Origin: Chelydra serpentina
Taxonomy: Eukaryota > Chordata > Testudines > Chelydridae
Reading direction: 5' to 3'
DNA length: 64,000 nt
Assembly (NCBI GenBank): GCA_037349315.1
Contig: JBAIAC010000132.1
Coordinates: forward strand, 434,001 to 498,000
The translations under genes and the position numbers were made by a program. The notes under the pieces were generated by a model. It searched no databases. It was not told the DNA's origin and saw only the letters and a list, made by a program, of their open reading frames with translations. Below, in pieces: positions 1-10,260 of the stretch (positions within the stretch are counted from its first letter, which is position 1; the number at the start of each line of letters is the position of its first letter).

Positions 1-567
1 TAGAGGGCCAGTGTGATGACACAGAATGGCCGACACCCTGTCTCCTGGCAACTGCTGGCCTGGGCCCCTTCCCTGCAAAGGTGCCGGCTGAAGGGGTTGG
101 GGAACAAAGGGATCAGGTGATCTCCTGGCCCAGGAAGGAGACAAAGGCACAGGTGGGGCTGGAGAGTTTGGAGCTGGCTGGGCACATGGAGGGAGGTCCA
201 GATGGGCTCTGGCCTCCCCACCCCCCAAGATGGACCTGACTGAGGGGTCCTGTTCTCTGTACCTACAAGCTCTGGTTTAGACCCTGTTCCTGTCGTCTAA
301 TAAACCTTCTGTTTCACTGGCTGGCTGAGAGTCACGTCTGACGGTGGAGTTGGGGGCAGGGCCCTCTGGCTTCCCCAGGAGCCTCACCCGGGCGGACTCG
401 CTGGGTGAAGAAGGGGATGCTGAACGCTCCAGGGTCAGACCCAGGAAGGTAGAAGCTGGGGAAGCTTCTTGCCCTGGAGACAGTCGGCTCAGCGAGGAGG
501 CTCCTCCGGAGTCCTGACTGGCTTCATAGGGAGCAGTTCCAGAGAATCGCCCGGGGACTCTGTGACA
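1..567 (+). mobile_element. LTR, partial at window edge (family B)
   Basis: This resembles a retroviral-type LTR running off the left edge of the window. It ends in CTGTGACA at 567 and has an AATAAA signal on the plus strand near 299. Most of it aligns, reversed, with the older LTR split across 16519-16635 and 21618-22336, and more weakly with the 566-bp LTRs at 16636 and 21052. No internal domain is visible on the right, so it is a solo LTR or a 3' LTR. Confidence 0.65.
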
Positions 568-597
568 GGGGCATCGACAGAGCAGTGACTGGGGAGC

Positions 598-1575
598 CCA
601 GCCCCTCACAGCCCCTCCCCCTCACACTGACACCCCCATGGACCCTCCCCCTCACAGCCCCTCCCCATCACACTGACACCCCCATGGACCCTCCCCTCAC
701 AGCCCCTCCCCCTCACACTGACACCCCCATGGACCCTCCCCTCACAGCCCCTCCCCCTCACACTGACACCCCCATGGACCCCCCCTCACAGCCCCTCCCC
801 CTCACACTGACACCCCCATGGACCCTCCCCCTCACAGCCCCTCCCCCTCACACTGACACCCCCATGGACCCTCCCCCTCACAGCTCCTCCCCCTCACACT
901 GACACCCCCATGGACCCTCCTCTCACAGATCCTCCCCCTCACACTGACACCCCCATGGACCCTCCCCTCACAGCCCCTCCCCCTCACACTGACACCTCCA
1001 TGGACCCTCCCCCTCACAGCCCCTCCCCCTCACACTGACACCCCCATGGACCCTCCCCTCACAGCCCCTCCCCCTCACACTGACACCCCCATGGACCCTC
1101 CCCCTCACAGCCCCTCCCCCTCACACTGACACCCCCATGGACCCTCCCCCTCACAGCCCCTCCCCCTCACACTGACACCCCCATGGACCCTCCCCCTCAC
1201 AGCCCCTCCCCCTCACACTGACACCCCCATGGACCCTCCCCCTCACAGCCCCTCCCCCTCACACTGACACCTCCATGGACCCTCCCCCTCACAGCCCCTC
1301 CCCCTCACACTGACACCCCCATGGACCCTCCCCCTCACAGCTCCTCCCCCTCACACTGACACCCCCATGGACCCTCCCCTCACAGCTCCTCCCCCTCACA
1401 CTGACACCCCCATGGACCCTCCCCCTCACAGCCCCTCCCCCTCACACTGACACCCCCATGGACCCTCCCCCTCACAGCCCCTCCCCCTCACACTGACACC
1501 CCCATGGACCCCCCCTCACAGCCCCTCCCCCTCACACTGACACCCCCATGGACCCCCCCCTCACAGCCCCTCCCT
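598..1575. repeat. 46-bp minisatellite, C-rich
   Basis: About 21 tandem copies of a 45-46 bp unit that reads roughly CCCTCACACTGACACC then CCCATGGACCCTCC. The strand bias is strong, with almost no G on the plus strand. The open frames over it simply reflect the unit and I do not regard them as genes. Confidence 0.95.
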
Positions 1576-2099
1576 TCACACACGCAGGGACTTGTTCGCT
1601 GGGCTCTGACATTACAAACCCAGGGGGGAGGTTTCTGAGGATTTACTCCCTGAGCCCCTCCCCCTCTCACCGCTCCCCTGAGTGCAGAGGGGCTGGGCTC
1701 AGGCAGCCAGTTTCACCCAGGGATTTCCCAGCCCAGGCCCCCGAGTCTCCTCTGCCCGTATCTACCAGTGACACTGCGCGTGGGCGGCGGCTACAAGGGG
1801 CTCGGGGAGGCTGAGCCTCCCCAAACGGGGCAAGAAATGCTGGTGGGACGCACCCCCCTTGGAGGGGGGCTGGGCCGCTGCCTTGGGACAGACCCTCCCG
1901 AGGAGTGGGGGAGCCACCGGCACTCAGACCTCACGCACAGGCCTGGCTCTCGCCTTCAGCCCAGGCAGCCAGAGGGGCCGGGGAGCTCCCTGGCAGTCCC
2001 ACACTTCAGCCACCTCCTGCCTCATGGCCTCGGCTCCTGGCGCTCTGCTGGTCGCCCCCTCGCTTGCAGGCCCAGAGCAATAAGAAACAAGCACCTGCC
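1576..2099. other. Unassigned non-coding sequence
   Basis: GC-rich single-copy-looking sequence between the minisatellite and the first tRNA. No gene, tRNA or recognised repeat was seen. Confidence 0.4.
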
Positions 2100-2171
2100 T
2101 AGCAGAGGATGGTTTCGATCCATCGACCTCTGGGTTATGGGCCCAGCACGCTGCCGCTGCCCCACTCTGCT
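2100..2171 (-). tRNA. TRNAI-CAU: tRNA-iMet (CAT)
   Basis: The reverse strand matches the vertebrate initiator tRNA-Met almost throughout: AGCAGAG acceptor strand, CCCATAA anticodon loop, and the characteristic GGATCGAAACC T arm. I see two differences from the usual sequence in the D arm (GTGGGGCAGCGGCAG instead of GTGGCGCAGCGGAAG). The discriminator is A. No run of four Ts follows within 30 nt, so termination may be inefficient. It transcribes away from the Tyr/Val pair to its right. Confidence 0.85.
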
Positions 2172-2373
2172 GGGTCTCTGCCACCAGCATCCAGCACCCA
2201 GCCTCCAGCATCCACACTAGCGCCTTGCGAGCGCTGGCGCTGGCCAGCAGAGATCTCAGCCACAATGCCCCAGATGGGCAAACACTGTGGGCTCCTGAAG
2301 CCTCTGCCCCTCTATGGATCTGGGCTTTTGTTCTTCCCTTGCTCTTTCTCAGCAAGGGGAAGGAAAGAAGCTC

Positions 2374-2463
2374 TCCTTCAAGCTGGAGTCACAAGGGCGA
2401 GGTAAGGATGACTTCCTGGGAGCTGGCTCCAGTTCTTTGCTCTACCAGCCGACCCACCGAAGA
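2374..2463 (-). pseudogene. tRNA-Tyr-derived pseudogene with intron (GGA at anticodon)
   Basis: On the minus strand this follows the plan of tRNA-Tyr: TCTTCGG acceptor, GGCTGGTAGAGC D arm, a short intron after the anticodon, exon 2 beginning ATCCTTA, and TTGAAGG at the 3' end. The anticodon reads GGA rather than GTA. The B box is ruined: CCTTGTGACTCC stands where GGTTCGATTCC is expected. Three further copies (11560, 29226, 31353) share the same changes, so the defect predates their duplication. Confidence 0.75.
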
Positions 2464-2564
2464 GCTGCCACCACTTTCTCCAGGGTCGCCCAGCGGTGTG
2501 TGCCAGGGCGAGCGCCAGCCAAGCGGATGGAGTTTGAAGGGAAGGGGCAGAGTCCTGTGACAGA

Positions 2565-2637
2565 GTTTCTGTGGTGTAGTGGTTATCACGTTTGCCTAAC
2601 ATGCAAAAGGCCCCTGGTTCGAAACCAGGCAGAAACA
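2565..2637 (+). tRNA. TRNAV-AAC: tRNA-Val (AAC)
   Basis: A 73-nt cloverleaf with acceptor GTTTCTG paired to CAGAAAC, anticodon loop CTAACAT region giving AAC, and intact B box GGTTCGAAACC. The T-stem is CCTGG/CCAGG. A TTTT terminator follows at 2649. It lies head-to-tail away from the minus-strand Tyr pseudogene. The whole pair recurs inverted at 11.4-11.65 kb. Confidence 0.9.
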
Positions 2638-2860
2638 TGGTGGCTTCCTTTTCCCTAGCTGTCCAGCAAGACACTCCTCCATCTGCCACTGGCCTGTCCT
2701 TGGGATAACCCCAACCCTGCAGGACAGAGGGTGGGGAAATGAGCTGAGAAAGCGCCTTGGCATCAGCCAGGGAAAGCTGGAGGATCTCGGCCAGTCACCT
2801 CTTGGAGCCTTGTGGCTTGGCCTCCTCTGCCCTTGGAGGTTGGCCTACAGAGCCCAGCTC
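2638..2860. repeat. Flank of Tyr-Val duplication block
   Basis: This sequence recurs in inverse orientation at about 11188-11385 (GGATAACCCCAACC, GCTGAGAAAGCG and CTCGGCCAGTCACC are shared landmarks). A shorter piece recurs at 26880-26975. With 2300-2637 it forms one arm of an inverted segmental duplication of about 0.55 kb. Confidence 0.8.
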
Positions 2861-3416
2861 TTCCCACTTGCCAAAGGAGGAAGTGAGGGGGGAATGGGGC
2901 AAAAGAGGAAGGTCGTGCTGAGGAAGGCAGGGCAGAAGCTAAGTGGCTCAGTGGGGTTAGTAAAGCGCCACTGTTCGTTCTGCCAAAGCCTGGGGAGGTG
3001 CTGTTGGCTGCTGGGAGGTAGAATCCTGTGCCTGCCCCTCGGCTTCCCAGGGGTGGCTACTTGCAGCCCAGGAGAAGCAGCGGGGATCTGGGTGGGAGGA
3101 AAAGTAGCAATGGGGAGTCCCAGTGGGCTCCTTCCTGGCAAGATGTTTTTCTGTGTCAGGCTTGGGAGTTGCCTGCGAGCCGGGGGTGGACTTGTTCCCG
3201 TGGGAACCGCTGCTCCTGTCTCCCCGACCTGGGGGCGCCAGTGACAGCTTGGGAGGGGGCAGGTGCTGGCTTGAGTGACTAGGATCCAGGAAGCCCCAGC
3301 CTGCTCCTCCGGGGCCAAGGCCACTGCTAGTCTCCTGCCTTGTGACATCAGGATTTCAATCTCCCCAGCATGAGCTGTGGCACGTGTATTAACCCTTCTT
3401 GGGGAGCCTGGTCGCT
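2861..3416. other. Unassigned non-coding sequence
   Basis: No tRNA, exon or repeat family recognised in this stretch. Confidence 0.4.
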
Positions 3417-3489
3417 GCCCAAGTAGCTCAGTGGGGAGTGGATGAGATTGAAGATCTGAAGGTTTCTGGCTGGATGCCAGGCCCTAGCT
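3417..3489 (+). pseudogene. tRNA-Phe (GAA) pseudogene
   Basis: A 73-nt relic of tRNA-Phe: AAGTAGCTCAGTGGGGAG in the D arm and TTGAAGATCTGAAGG around the GAA anticodon. The acceptor ends do not pair well, and the B box is changed to GGCTGGATGCC. It is probably not transcribed. Confidence 0.7.
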
Positions 3490-4339
3490 CACCCCTTCCC
3501 CCTGGGCCTGGCGTGCTGGGCTTTCTCCTGGGTGTGCAGCTGTGCCCTGAACTCACGAGTTTCCCTCGTTTCAGAGGCAACACGTGCAGAGGGCGGGATG
3601 TGGGGCCATGTGCCCCACCTGGGTTAGCATCCCTGCTACAGCATGGGGTGCTGCCAGGCTCCCTCCCTGCACAGCAGCGGCTGGAGGGGGGAGTGGAGCG
3701 GGGCTGCCTTTGCTGCTTCCTCTCCCGGCATTGTTCACTCCTGGGAGGGGTGTTGATGGTAAGGGGGTGGGGCTGAACCTTGAAATTGTGCCCCCCACCC
3801 CCGACTCTTTCAGCAGAGACCAGTCGTCTGTGCCTGGTTTCCAGCTCCTCAGCCAGTGGATAATGTGCTATTCTGTCCCGGAGTGGCCGGCCCTGACTTT
3901 CTGTCTCAGGAAGGGGAGGGAAAAGGAATCTCTTTTCAAACCCCCAGTCCCACCGCTGACCGAGGGGTGACTTTCTAAGCTCCCGCTACAGTGGAGGATG
4001 TAGAGTTAGTGGAGCTCTGTGCGCATAAAGTCCATACAACATTCCCCATTCATCCCAGCCCTGGTATGTCTCCAGTCGCCGCTGTCCCCTGGCAGCAGCA
4101 AAGGAAGTTTCCCACCATCCAGGAGACGCCAGCCTGGGAGTAAAGTCAGCTTCAGGCTTCTCCCCTCTCCCTTCTTGGAATCAAGTACATGTTTCTACCA
4201 TGAGTTACAGCAGCCGAACCCCCCGAGTCTGGATCAATGTCACAAGGTCCCAGTGTCTCCATGGAAAACAATTTGTTATGAGTGGAGTTAAATCGGTTCT
4301 CAGCCTGAGTCCTTTGCTCTTAATCCTGAGGATATTGTC
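3490..4339. other. Unassigned non-coding sequence
   Basis: No coding exon, tRNA or repeat family recognised. The short open frames here have no recognisable protein similarity. Confidence 0.4.
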
Positions 4340-4990
4340 CCACCATGGGGCCATTTCCCGCCTCTCTTTCAGACAGAAGCACAATTTTCTTTGCACACAC
4401 ACAGGAACAGCGAGATCTGTCTCTGTCCCTTGTGCAAAGCAGGGGGTCAAATTCCCTGGACCCGTCCTCTTCTGCAATGGAACCAATGGACGAGCAGGGG
4501 GCCCTGGGCCCATCCAGCCCTGCCAGTGAGATGTTCCCTCCCCTTCTCCTTAGCGCTGCTGCTGTTATTTCATGGACTGTCTGGGATGGGGGGAAACCTG
4601 AGTTCACTCCAGGTAGAGGGAAAAAAGGACCCTAAGAACATCAGGCCCTCAGGGAAAACCCAACCGCTGCTACCAGGAAAACTGCGGTGCTGGAGATCTG
4701 CACGGGACAGGGACTGTGTGAACTGTCAAGGTGGGGAATGAATAACAATCTACGGCTAGATCCACCTCATTAACCACCGACACAGGCTAATCATGCTGCA
4801 GAGAGATGGGAAACCGGGAGCGATTCTTTGCTGTTCAGCCATAGACACAGGGACCCAATTGCACCGCAGTGAATGTGCTGGGGAAAGCCGGACTTTACAG
4901 GCCGGTGGAAATAGCAGATCCTAGAAACACCTGGAGCTCCCCACCCCACTTCTACCACCAGGGTCAGGGATTGAGCTGTCCACAGAGCCC
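4340..4990. repeat. Diverged copy of the Ser-block 5' flank
   Basis: Shares landmarks with 40930-41640 and, inverted, 51720-52280: GCCATTTCCCGCC, AGTGAGATGTTCC, the GCTGCTGTTATTTCATG stretch, GGACTGTCTGGGATGG and CTTTGCTGTTCAGCCAT. Here the block has lost its Ser tRNA and runs straight into the Ala block. It is an older, more diverged duplicate. Confidence 0.6.
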
Positions 4991-5256
4991 CTCCCCACAC
5001 ACACACACACCAATGCAGGGGAGAGGGCTGAGTGTATCTCTGCACCCTGAGTCCAGGGCTCGCACTCTCTCTGCCCCACACATAGAATCTGGCCCTGGTG
5101 CAAAGTGACCCCTATGAGCCAGCAACCTCCACGAGAGCATGATCGGGGCGGTGGGGGGCAGGGGCGGGGAAGGCTTCCAATGAAGTTTATAAGCCACTGG
5201 CTGCTTTGGCAAGAGGCAGGCTCTGAGTGTGAACAGCCAGGCAGTCAGCTCTGTTT
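4990..5256. repeat. Ala-block upstream flank (duplicated)
   Basis: Matches 42590-42827 in direct orientation (landmarks GTATCTCTGCACCCTGAGTC and ACATAGAATCTGGCCCTG). The duplication carries the Ala tRNA and continues about 100 bp downstream of it. Confidence 0.8.
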
Positions 5257-5328
5257 GGGGATGTAGCTCAGTGGTAGAGCACCTGCTTCGCATGTTTGAG
5301 GTCCTGGGTTCAATCCCCAGCGTCTCCA
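5257..5328 (+). tRNA. TRNAA-CGC: tRNA-Ala (CGC)
   Basis: A 72-nt cloverleaf: GGGGATG acceptor against CGTCTCC plus discriminator A, TAGCTCAGTGGTAGAGC D arm, CTTCGCATG anticodon region (CGC), and B box GGTTCAATCCC. One acceptor pair is G-T. A TTTT terminator follows at about 5336. The paralogue at 42828 carries TGC instead. Confidence 0.9.
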
Positions 5329-5460
5329 GGTTTGCTTTTCACCCGGCTGCTCTGCTCATGCCCAGCTGGGCTGTGGCTGGCTTGTCTCCCTGCACAAGTT
5401 TCAATCTGAGCAGTGAGGGCAAAGTGCCAAGGGCAGGAGAGCTCTGGGGGGGTTTCACCA

Positions 5461-5745
5461 AAGCTCCATCCAGCCCAGTGTCCTGTCTCCTGACAGGGGC
5501 CAATGCCAGGGGCCCCAGAGGGAATGAACAGAACAGGGGATCAGCCAGTGATCATCCCCTGTTGCCTATTCCCAGCTCTGGGCAAACAGAGACTAGAGAC
5601 ACCATCCCTGCCCAGCCTGGCTAATAGCCGTTGCTGGCCCTGTCCTCCATGAACGTTTCTAGTTCTGTTTTGAGCCCTGTTCTAGTCTTGGCCTTCACAA
5701 CATCCTCTGGGAGAAAGCTCCACAGGTTGACTGTTGTCGTGTGAC
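5461..5745 (-). mobile_element. CR1 LINE 3' UTR fragment
   Basis: On the minus strand this reads as the CR1 3' untranslated region of reptiles. It has the GCCAATGCCAGG, GAATGAACAGAACAGG, GACACCATCCCTGCCC and TTGGCCTTCACAACATCC landmarks in the expected order. No open frame is left. It is 5'-truncated, as is usual for CR1. Confidence 0.85.
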
Positions 5746-5839
5746 CCCCCCTCCCCCTTCCCCTCCCCCTCCCCCTCTAAGGCAGCGGGTTTCAAAGTTT
5801 TTTTCTGGTGACCCAACTGAATAAAATTCTTGATGCCCA

Positions 5840-6200
5840 CGACCCAACGGAGCTGGGCATGAGGGGCTTGGGAGGGGCTCTAGGCTGGGCCAGGGGATTG
5901 GGGTGCAGGGTGAAGGCTGCCGGGTGGGGCAGAGAATGAGGGGTTCAGGGTGTGAGGGGGGCTCAGGCAGGGGGTCAGGTTGCAGGGGTGAAGGCTTCAG
6001 GGTGGGGCAGAGAATGAGGGGTTCAGGGTGTGAGAAGGGGTCTCTAGGCTGGGGAAGGGGGTTGGGGTGTGGGAGGGGGTCAGGGCTCTTGAATGGGGGT
6101 TCAGGCTCTGGTGTGGGGCCAGGGATGAGGGTCTTGGGGTGCAGGAACGGGCTCCTGGTTTGGGGAACTCAAGTCTCAGGCAGGGGATTGGGGCACACGG
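5840..6200. repeat. Degenerate G-rich repeat
   Basis: Imperfect repetition of GGGGTTCAGGGTGTGAGG-like and GGTGGGGCAGAGAATGAG units. It resembles a much decayed form of the G-rich minisatellite at 45822-47560. Several GGG runs are spaced closely enough for G-quadruplex folding. Confidence 0.7.
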
Positions 6201-6314
6201 TTGGGGTGTGGGGTTACCTCGCGCAGCTCCTGGTCAGTGGAACAACGGGGGCGGGGGCCGGGGGGGTTGGAAGGAAGTCAGGTGTGGGCAGATACGCGGC
6301 CTTAGCCAGAGCCG

Positions 6315-6388
6315 GGCACCGCAGCTTAGCTGGTTAAAGCCCCTGTCTTGTAAACAGGAGATCCTGGGTTCAACTCCCAGTGGTGCTT
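6315..6388 (+). tRNA. TRNAT-UGU: tRNA-Thr (TGT)
   Basis: A 74-nt cloverleaf with anticodon stem CCTGT/ACAGG, loop CTTGTAA (TGT), and B box GGTTCAACTCC. The acceptor GGCACCG pairs to TGGTGCT with G-T wobbles at both ends. A TTTT terminator lies at about 6401. A CR1-type tail begins 27 nt downstream. Copies with similar flanks lie at 26184, 30137 and 49739. Confidence 0.85.
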
Positions 6389-6415
6389 TGGTGTGTCCCT
6401 TTTGGGGCACCTGGT

Positions 6416-6488
6416 ATTGGCTACTGTGAGAAGAAAAGACACAGAACTAGATGGACCTTCGGTCTAGCCCAGTCTGGCTGTTCCTATG
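6416..6488 (+). mobile_element. CR1 3'-end fragment behind tRNA-Thr
   Basis: Reads GGCTACTGTGAGAAG, CTAGATGGACCTTCGG, TCTAGCCCAGTCTGGC, which is the terminal part of CR1 in sense orientation. The same piece sits at the same distance behind each Thr copy of this family. Confidence 0.75.
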
Positions 6489-6532
6489 GTTTAAATTACA
6501 CTCCCAGGCACTGATAACGGAGTTATTGAAAG

Positions 6533-6566
6533 TATCAGAGGGGGAGCCGTGTTAGTCTGGATCTGC
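6533..6566. mobile_element. Fragment of dispersed repeat (possible Penelope-like end)
   Basis: TATCAGAGGGGGAGCCGTG followed by TTAGTCTGGATCTG is recognisable as one end of the dispersed element whose other end, with a hammerhead-like core, is seen at 24320-24348. Only this tip is present. Confidence 0.45.
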
Positions 6567-7084
6567 CGTGTTAATTCTGGATTTGGGGCTCACCAACAGG
6601 TCCTGTAGTCACTGGGTCAGTGATCCCCTCCCGCCCATAGGGGTGTTTCCTTGCCTGGGTGAATGAGACCCCAGACTGTTGTCCCCATCCCCTGGGGTCC
6701 CATCACTCCCCTACCCAAAGACAGCTCAGTCCCCACAAGTGCTCTCAAGGCGGGGTGAGCGGCTCCTGGCCTCCACTCCCCAGCTCCACCAGTTCTGCTC
6801 TCTCCTCCCCCGGTCTCCTGAGACTTCAGGCCTCAGCGCTGGGCTGGACCCAAGCCTGGCAGGGACTGGCAACACCCAGATACCTTCTGCCTGGGAGAGG
6901 CTCCCACAGAGCCCACCTCGCGCTGCTGTAGGAGGGAGCCCGCAATCAGAAGCCAAAGCTCCAAACATTCCTCCCATCCTGCGTCAGACAGGGCAGCTGG
7001 ATCAGCACCTTCACGGGAAGGCAGCAACAGAGGCAAGGAGACCGAGCTTCCACCTCCACCAGGTGAGAACGCAGCCATCTGGGA
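6567..7084. other. Unassigned non-coding sequence
   Basis: No exon, tRNA or repeat family recognised. Confidence 0.4.
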
Positions 7085-7440
7085 GGGACCTGCTATCTGC
7101 CCAGAGGCCTTTATTCCTCCAGCCTGCGGGGACAGAGGGGATGTCAGGAAGTTGCCCCTTCGATTCCACACACAAAAAGGCCCGTCTTAGGAAAGGCAAA
7201 ATCCTGAGGAGAAAAAGCAACATCAAAGAGGACTCCCAAGAGACAGATTTTTAACATTTTAGTGAATAGTCACTCACCTGACCAGGGACTTGAACCCTGG
7301 ACCCTCAGATTAAAAGTCTGATCCTTACCAACTGAGCTAGCCAGGCTCATGAAATTAAGACAGCAAGTTGGTATGAAGGAGAAGCTATGCAAGAAAAAGG
7401 AAGCCGGAAACAAGGGAAAACCTACTGCTCTTTCTCTCTC
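7085..7440 (-). repeat. Lys duplication block, minus copy
   Basis: On the minus strand this matches blocks at 9130-9490, 26990-27360 and (minus) 15540-15960. A Lys tRNA is followed by a conserved 3' flank containing GGCAACTTCCTCACATGCCC-like sequence. Divergence is considerable. Confidence 0.65.
7275..7346 (-). pseudogene. tRNA-Lys (TTT) pseudogene
   Basis: Acceptor GCCTGGC pairs with GTCAGGT, the anticodon loop is CTTTTAA (TTT) and the B box GGTTCAAGTCC is intact. One base is missing in the D arm: GGTAAGGATC stands for GGTAGAGCATC, which destroys the 3' side of the D stem and the A box. No T run follows nearby. Confidence 0.75.
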
Positions 7441-7632
7441 TTCCCAGCCCTAGCCTGGACTCATATTATTGCTGGTTAAGAAGAGGGGAAAGTATCTGCA
7501 TCTACCAGCCTTTTATAGCTGTACAAGAATCAGGCACAATACAGAGGTACCCATCTGCAAGTGCCGAACGGTTGGATTGGCTAATGCAACCTGTAGAAGT
7601 CCATGGCACACTGGGATAGAAAGTCAAGTGTA

Positions 7633-7654
7633 CATCATCATCATCATCATCATT
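7633..7654. repeat. (CAT)n microsatellite
   Basis: About seven CAT units in a row. Confidence 0.9.
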
Positions 7655-7879
7655 TCAAAGGGAGAATGATAGGAAGGGTCACAATGGACTAAGTAGCTAC
7701 ATACAAAGCTCATTGGCTATTCATGCTCATTAGTGTCACTGTGGATTGAGCTTTTTTCCTCTCTGTCTCCCTTCTCGAACATCAGCAGTACCTTGAGCAG
7801 GTGTGTGGTTCCGTCAGATGCCCGCTTAGATTTCAGGATGCTGGGAAGGTGTCTCGAGACTGTGAAAATCAAAGCTCTG

Positions 7880-8340
7880 TCCAGTGACTCATAGCATAAT
7901 ATGGGCATGTTCCCACCGTGCACCTTAAATCCCAGTTTTTATACCATTTTATACAAAGAGACCTGTGCAAATAATTTCATTTTTTGCTTCCTACCTACCC
8001 AAACCAACATTATAATAACAATAATATTTGAGGTTGACCCAAGATGAATTTTTGACAGATTGGTGACAAGCGATCACCTCCTTAGTGGTTAGAATGCAGA
8101 ACTGCCAGTACCTGGGTTCGATTCCTGCTGAAGGAAAGAAACTTTCCCTCAACACATATCAAACAAATGACACTTTTCTAGACCCTCAGAGCAGAAATTA
8201 GGCATGTTTCCAATGTGGACCGTTTATACAAACAGAGCTGTGCAAATCATTTGTTGTTTTTCTTACTTGTTAGCCAAACCAATAGAATAATTCAGGTAGA
8301 CCCCAGATGAATGTTTTAATTTTTCCTCCTGAAAGAAAAC
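7880..8340. repeat. Local tandem duplication flanking a tRNA-like sequence
   Basis: Two diverged copies lie at about 7895-8060 and 8195-8320. Both contain GGGCATGTTCC/GGCATGTTTCC, a TATACAAA...GAG(A)CCTGTGCAAAT motif and CAGATGAAT/AAGATGAAT. The tRNA-like element at 8079 lies between them. Confidence 0.55.
8079..8135 (+). pseudogene. Truncated tRNA-like sequence
   Basis: Has a good B box (GGGTTCGATTCC), an A-box-like TTAGTGGTTAGAATGC, and ends TCCTT/GAAGGA that pair. It is only 57 nt long and has no pairable anticodon stem. CTGCCAG in the middle suggests a Gly (GCC) ancestor, but this is a guess. Confidence 0.35.
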
Positions 8341-9130
8341 TAAAACTATTGTTTCAAGTGTCAGCAGGAGGCTGGGCTGGAGGGCAGGTCAGGCCCGAGG
8401 GGAATGGTGGGGCAACTGCAAAGAAAAACACCGACTCTTCGGATGACTGGACACTCTGCGCCTAATCAATGCCACAGCATCGTATCCCCTTTGGCAGAGC
8501 TGCTGTGAGGAGCATCTTCAGCGACAAAGGCAGGTCCCTGCAGCAGTGGCTCTCCGGGGTTATGTGGCCATTAAACATCTGGCCATGGTGGGAAAACATC
8601 ATGAGTCAGCAGCAGAGCGGAGCCGGGCATGGGCTGGGATCTGAGACGTGGATGGGCCTTGATTCCATCCTCCTGGTCTCTGATTGAGGGCAGGGAAAGG
8701 GTGTTACTGGGGAAGTGGGAGCAGTTGTGTTTTGTGTTCAGGCTTTGGTATCGGTTCCTGCAGGTTTCTCGTGAGCACACAGGGACGTTAGCGGGTGCTC
8801 TCAATGCAGGATTGGCCCAGATACCATCAGTACCGGATTTACCATGGTGCCGGGTCCATGCTCTGAAGGGGCCCAGCCCGGCTGCTCTCTCCACCCCCGG
8901 CTCTCTCCTGCGGAGGCAGAAGCTCCTCCCCAGCCTCTTCCCCCAGCGTGCCGCGTTCCCGCCCCTCCCCCTCGCTCTCCCTCTCTCTGCAGCCGAACAG
9001 CTGTTTGCCGGCGCAAGGGAGGTGGAGGAGTGGAGCCACACCCCAAAGAGATCCATTTCTCCTGGATCTGAGATTTAACTAGAAAAAGAAGAAGGCCTCA
9101 GGGTGCCAGATGGAGGAGCAGGCTGGGGCT
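8340..9130. other. Unassigned non-coding sequence
   Basis: No exon or tRNA seen. The stretch at 8870-9010 is GC-rich, but CpG content is modest. Confidence 0.35.
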
Positions 9131-9234
9131 AGGGCTGCTAAGGGAGCCAGAGTAGCAAGTTTTCTGTATTGTTTCCCGCCTCTTTTTCTTGACTAGTTTC
9201 TCTTCTGCACCTAACTTGCCATTTTCTCATGTGA

Positions 9235-9307
9235 GTCTGGCTAACTCAGTTGGTAGAGCCCCAGACTTTTAATCTGAGCGTCCAGGGTTCAAGTCCCTGG
9301 TCTGGTG
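9235..9307 (+). tRNA. tRNA-Lys (TTT), divergent
   Basis: Anticodon loop CTTTTAA, D arm CTCAGTTGGTAGAGC and B box GGTTCAAGTCC are intact. The acceptor GTCTGGC/GTCTGGT has one T-T mismatch and wobbles. TAACTCAGT replaces TAGCTCAGT in the A box. No T run follows closely. It may be a weak gene or a recent pseudogene. Confidence 0.65.
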
Positions 9308-9620
9308 TAAAAGGCCTCATATCCTCCAAAAGGCAGTTGTTCAGTACCTTCCTTCACACTATTATTTTCTTTTCAGGACTTGGGCTTTCCTAGGAAGGGC
9401 CATTTTCTGCCTGTGACTAACAGGGCAACTTTCTCACATGCCCACTGGCCTCTCAGTCTGGAGGAAGGAAGGCTTCTGGGTCTGGGTTTTCTGTGCGCAG
9501 AGAGCCAGACACCTGAAGGTCTGCAAGTTTTGAGGGAAATGGGGAACGTCTGTACTTTGGAATAGGCAGGTGTTGTCTTGGACCATCAAATGGAACAGTT
9601 GCAAATCACTGTGCGAGGCA

Positions 9621-9694
9621 GGCCCGATGGCTTAGCTGGCTAAAGCACCTGCCTAGTAAACAGAAGATCCTGGGTTCAACTCCCAGTGGTGCCT
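9621..9694 (+). pseudogene. tRNA-Thr-like, anticodon AGT
   Basis: Same body as the TGT Thr genes (GATGGCTTAGCTGGC, AGATCCTGGGTTCAACTCCC), but the loop reads CTAGTAA, giving AGT. The acceptor has two mismatches (CCCG against the 3' strand) and the anticodon stem has mismatches at both ends. It shares the upstream landmark GGAACAGTTGCAA with the copy at 13660. Confidence 0.65.
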
Positions 9695-10080
9695 TGGTGT
9701 ACGGCTTTTGTCTCCTCTGTTCACATTTCCCTATGTCTTTCTAGGAAACAGAAGAGACCTTCCTTGGCAATCCAAGTAACTGCTTGCTAAGGAAAAGGCT
9801 TCTTTGAAGAGGAGCATTAGAAAGAATCAAATCACGAGCCTGGAGCTGATGAAAAGGCTGCTGTGACCGGCCTTGGCAAGGCGGTGGCTTCCACTGCAGT
9901 TGCTGCAACACGAGAGCCTGTGCCACACGTCCTTGTGATTCGCTGGGGATGTCTGCACACAGAGACCCTGACAGACAATCTCTGCAGGTCTGGCGGGAAA
10001 TGGAGAGTTACTCTCCTGTCACCTTCCTTTTGATTGTCATTGATGAAAAATGGAGCAGTTGGGAGAAAAGTCCCAGACAG

Positions 10081-10110
10081 CGGCACCGTGGCTAAGCTGG
10101 CCGAGTGCAA
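10081..10110 (+). pseudogene. tRNA-Thr 5' fragment
   Basis: GGCACCGTGGCTAAGCTGG matches the acceptor and D arm of the local Thr genes and then stops. Similar upstream sequence (GGAGCAGTTGGGA) links it to the 9621 and 13660 copies. Confidence 0.5.
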
Positions 10111-10260
10111 GAGGGGACTTGAGTGCCAGAGGGGATGTTTGATCCAGGCGTCTGGCCATGCCTGGAGTCCTGTAGGTAGGGGTTGCGGGCTCCATTTCTT
10201 CTGAGTCCTGAAGCTGGGCTGCAGCCTGGCCTAGGAGGCAGCCAGATGGGTTGACATGTC
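10110..10260. repeat. Duplicated segment (also at 27970-28115)
   Basis: Direct duplicate: GACTTGAGTGCCAGAGGGG, GGCCATGCCTGGAGTCCTG and AAGCTGGGCTGCAGCCTGG appear in the same order in both places. Confidence 0.8.
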
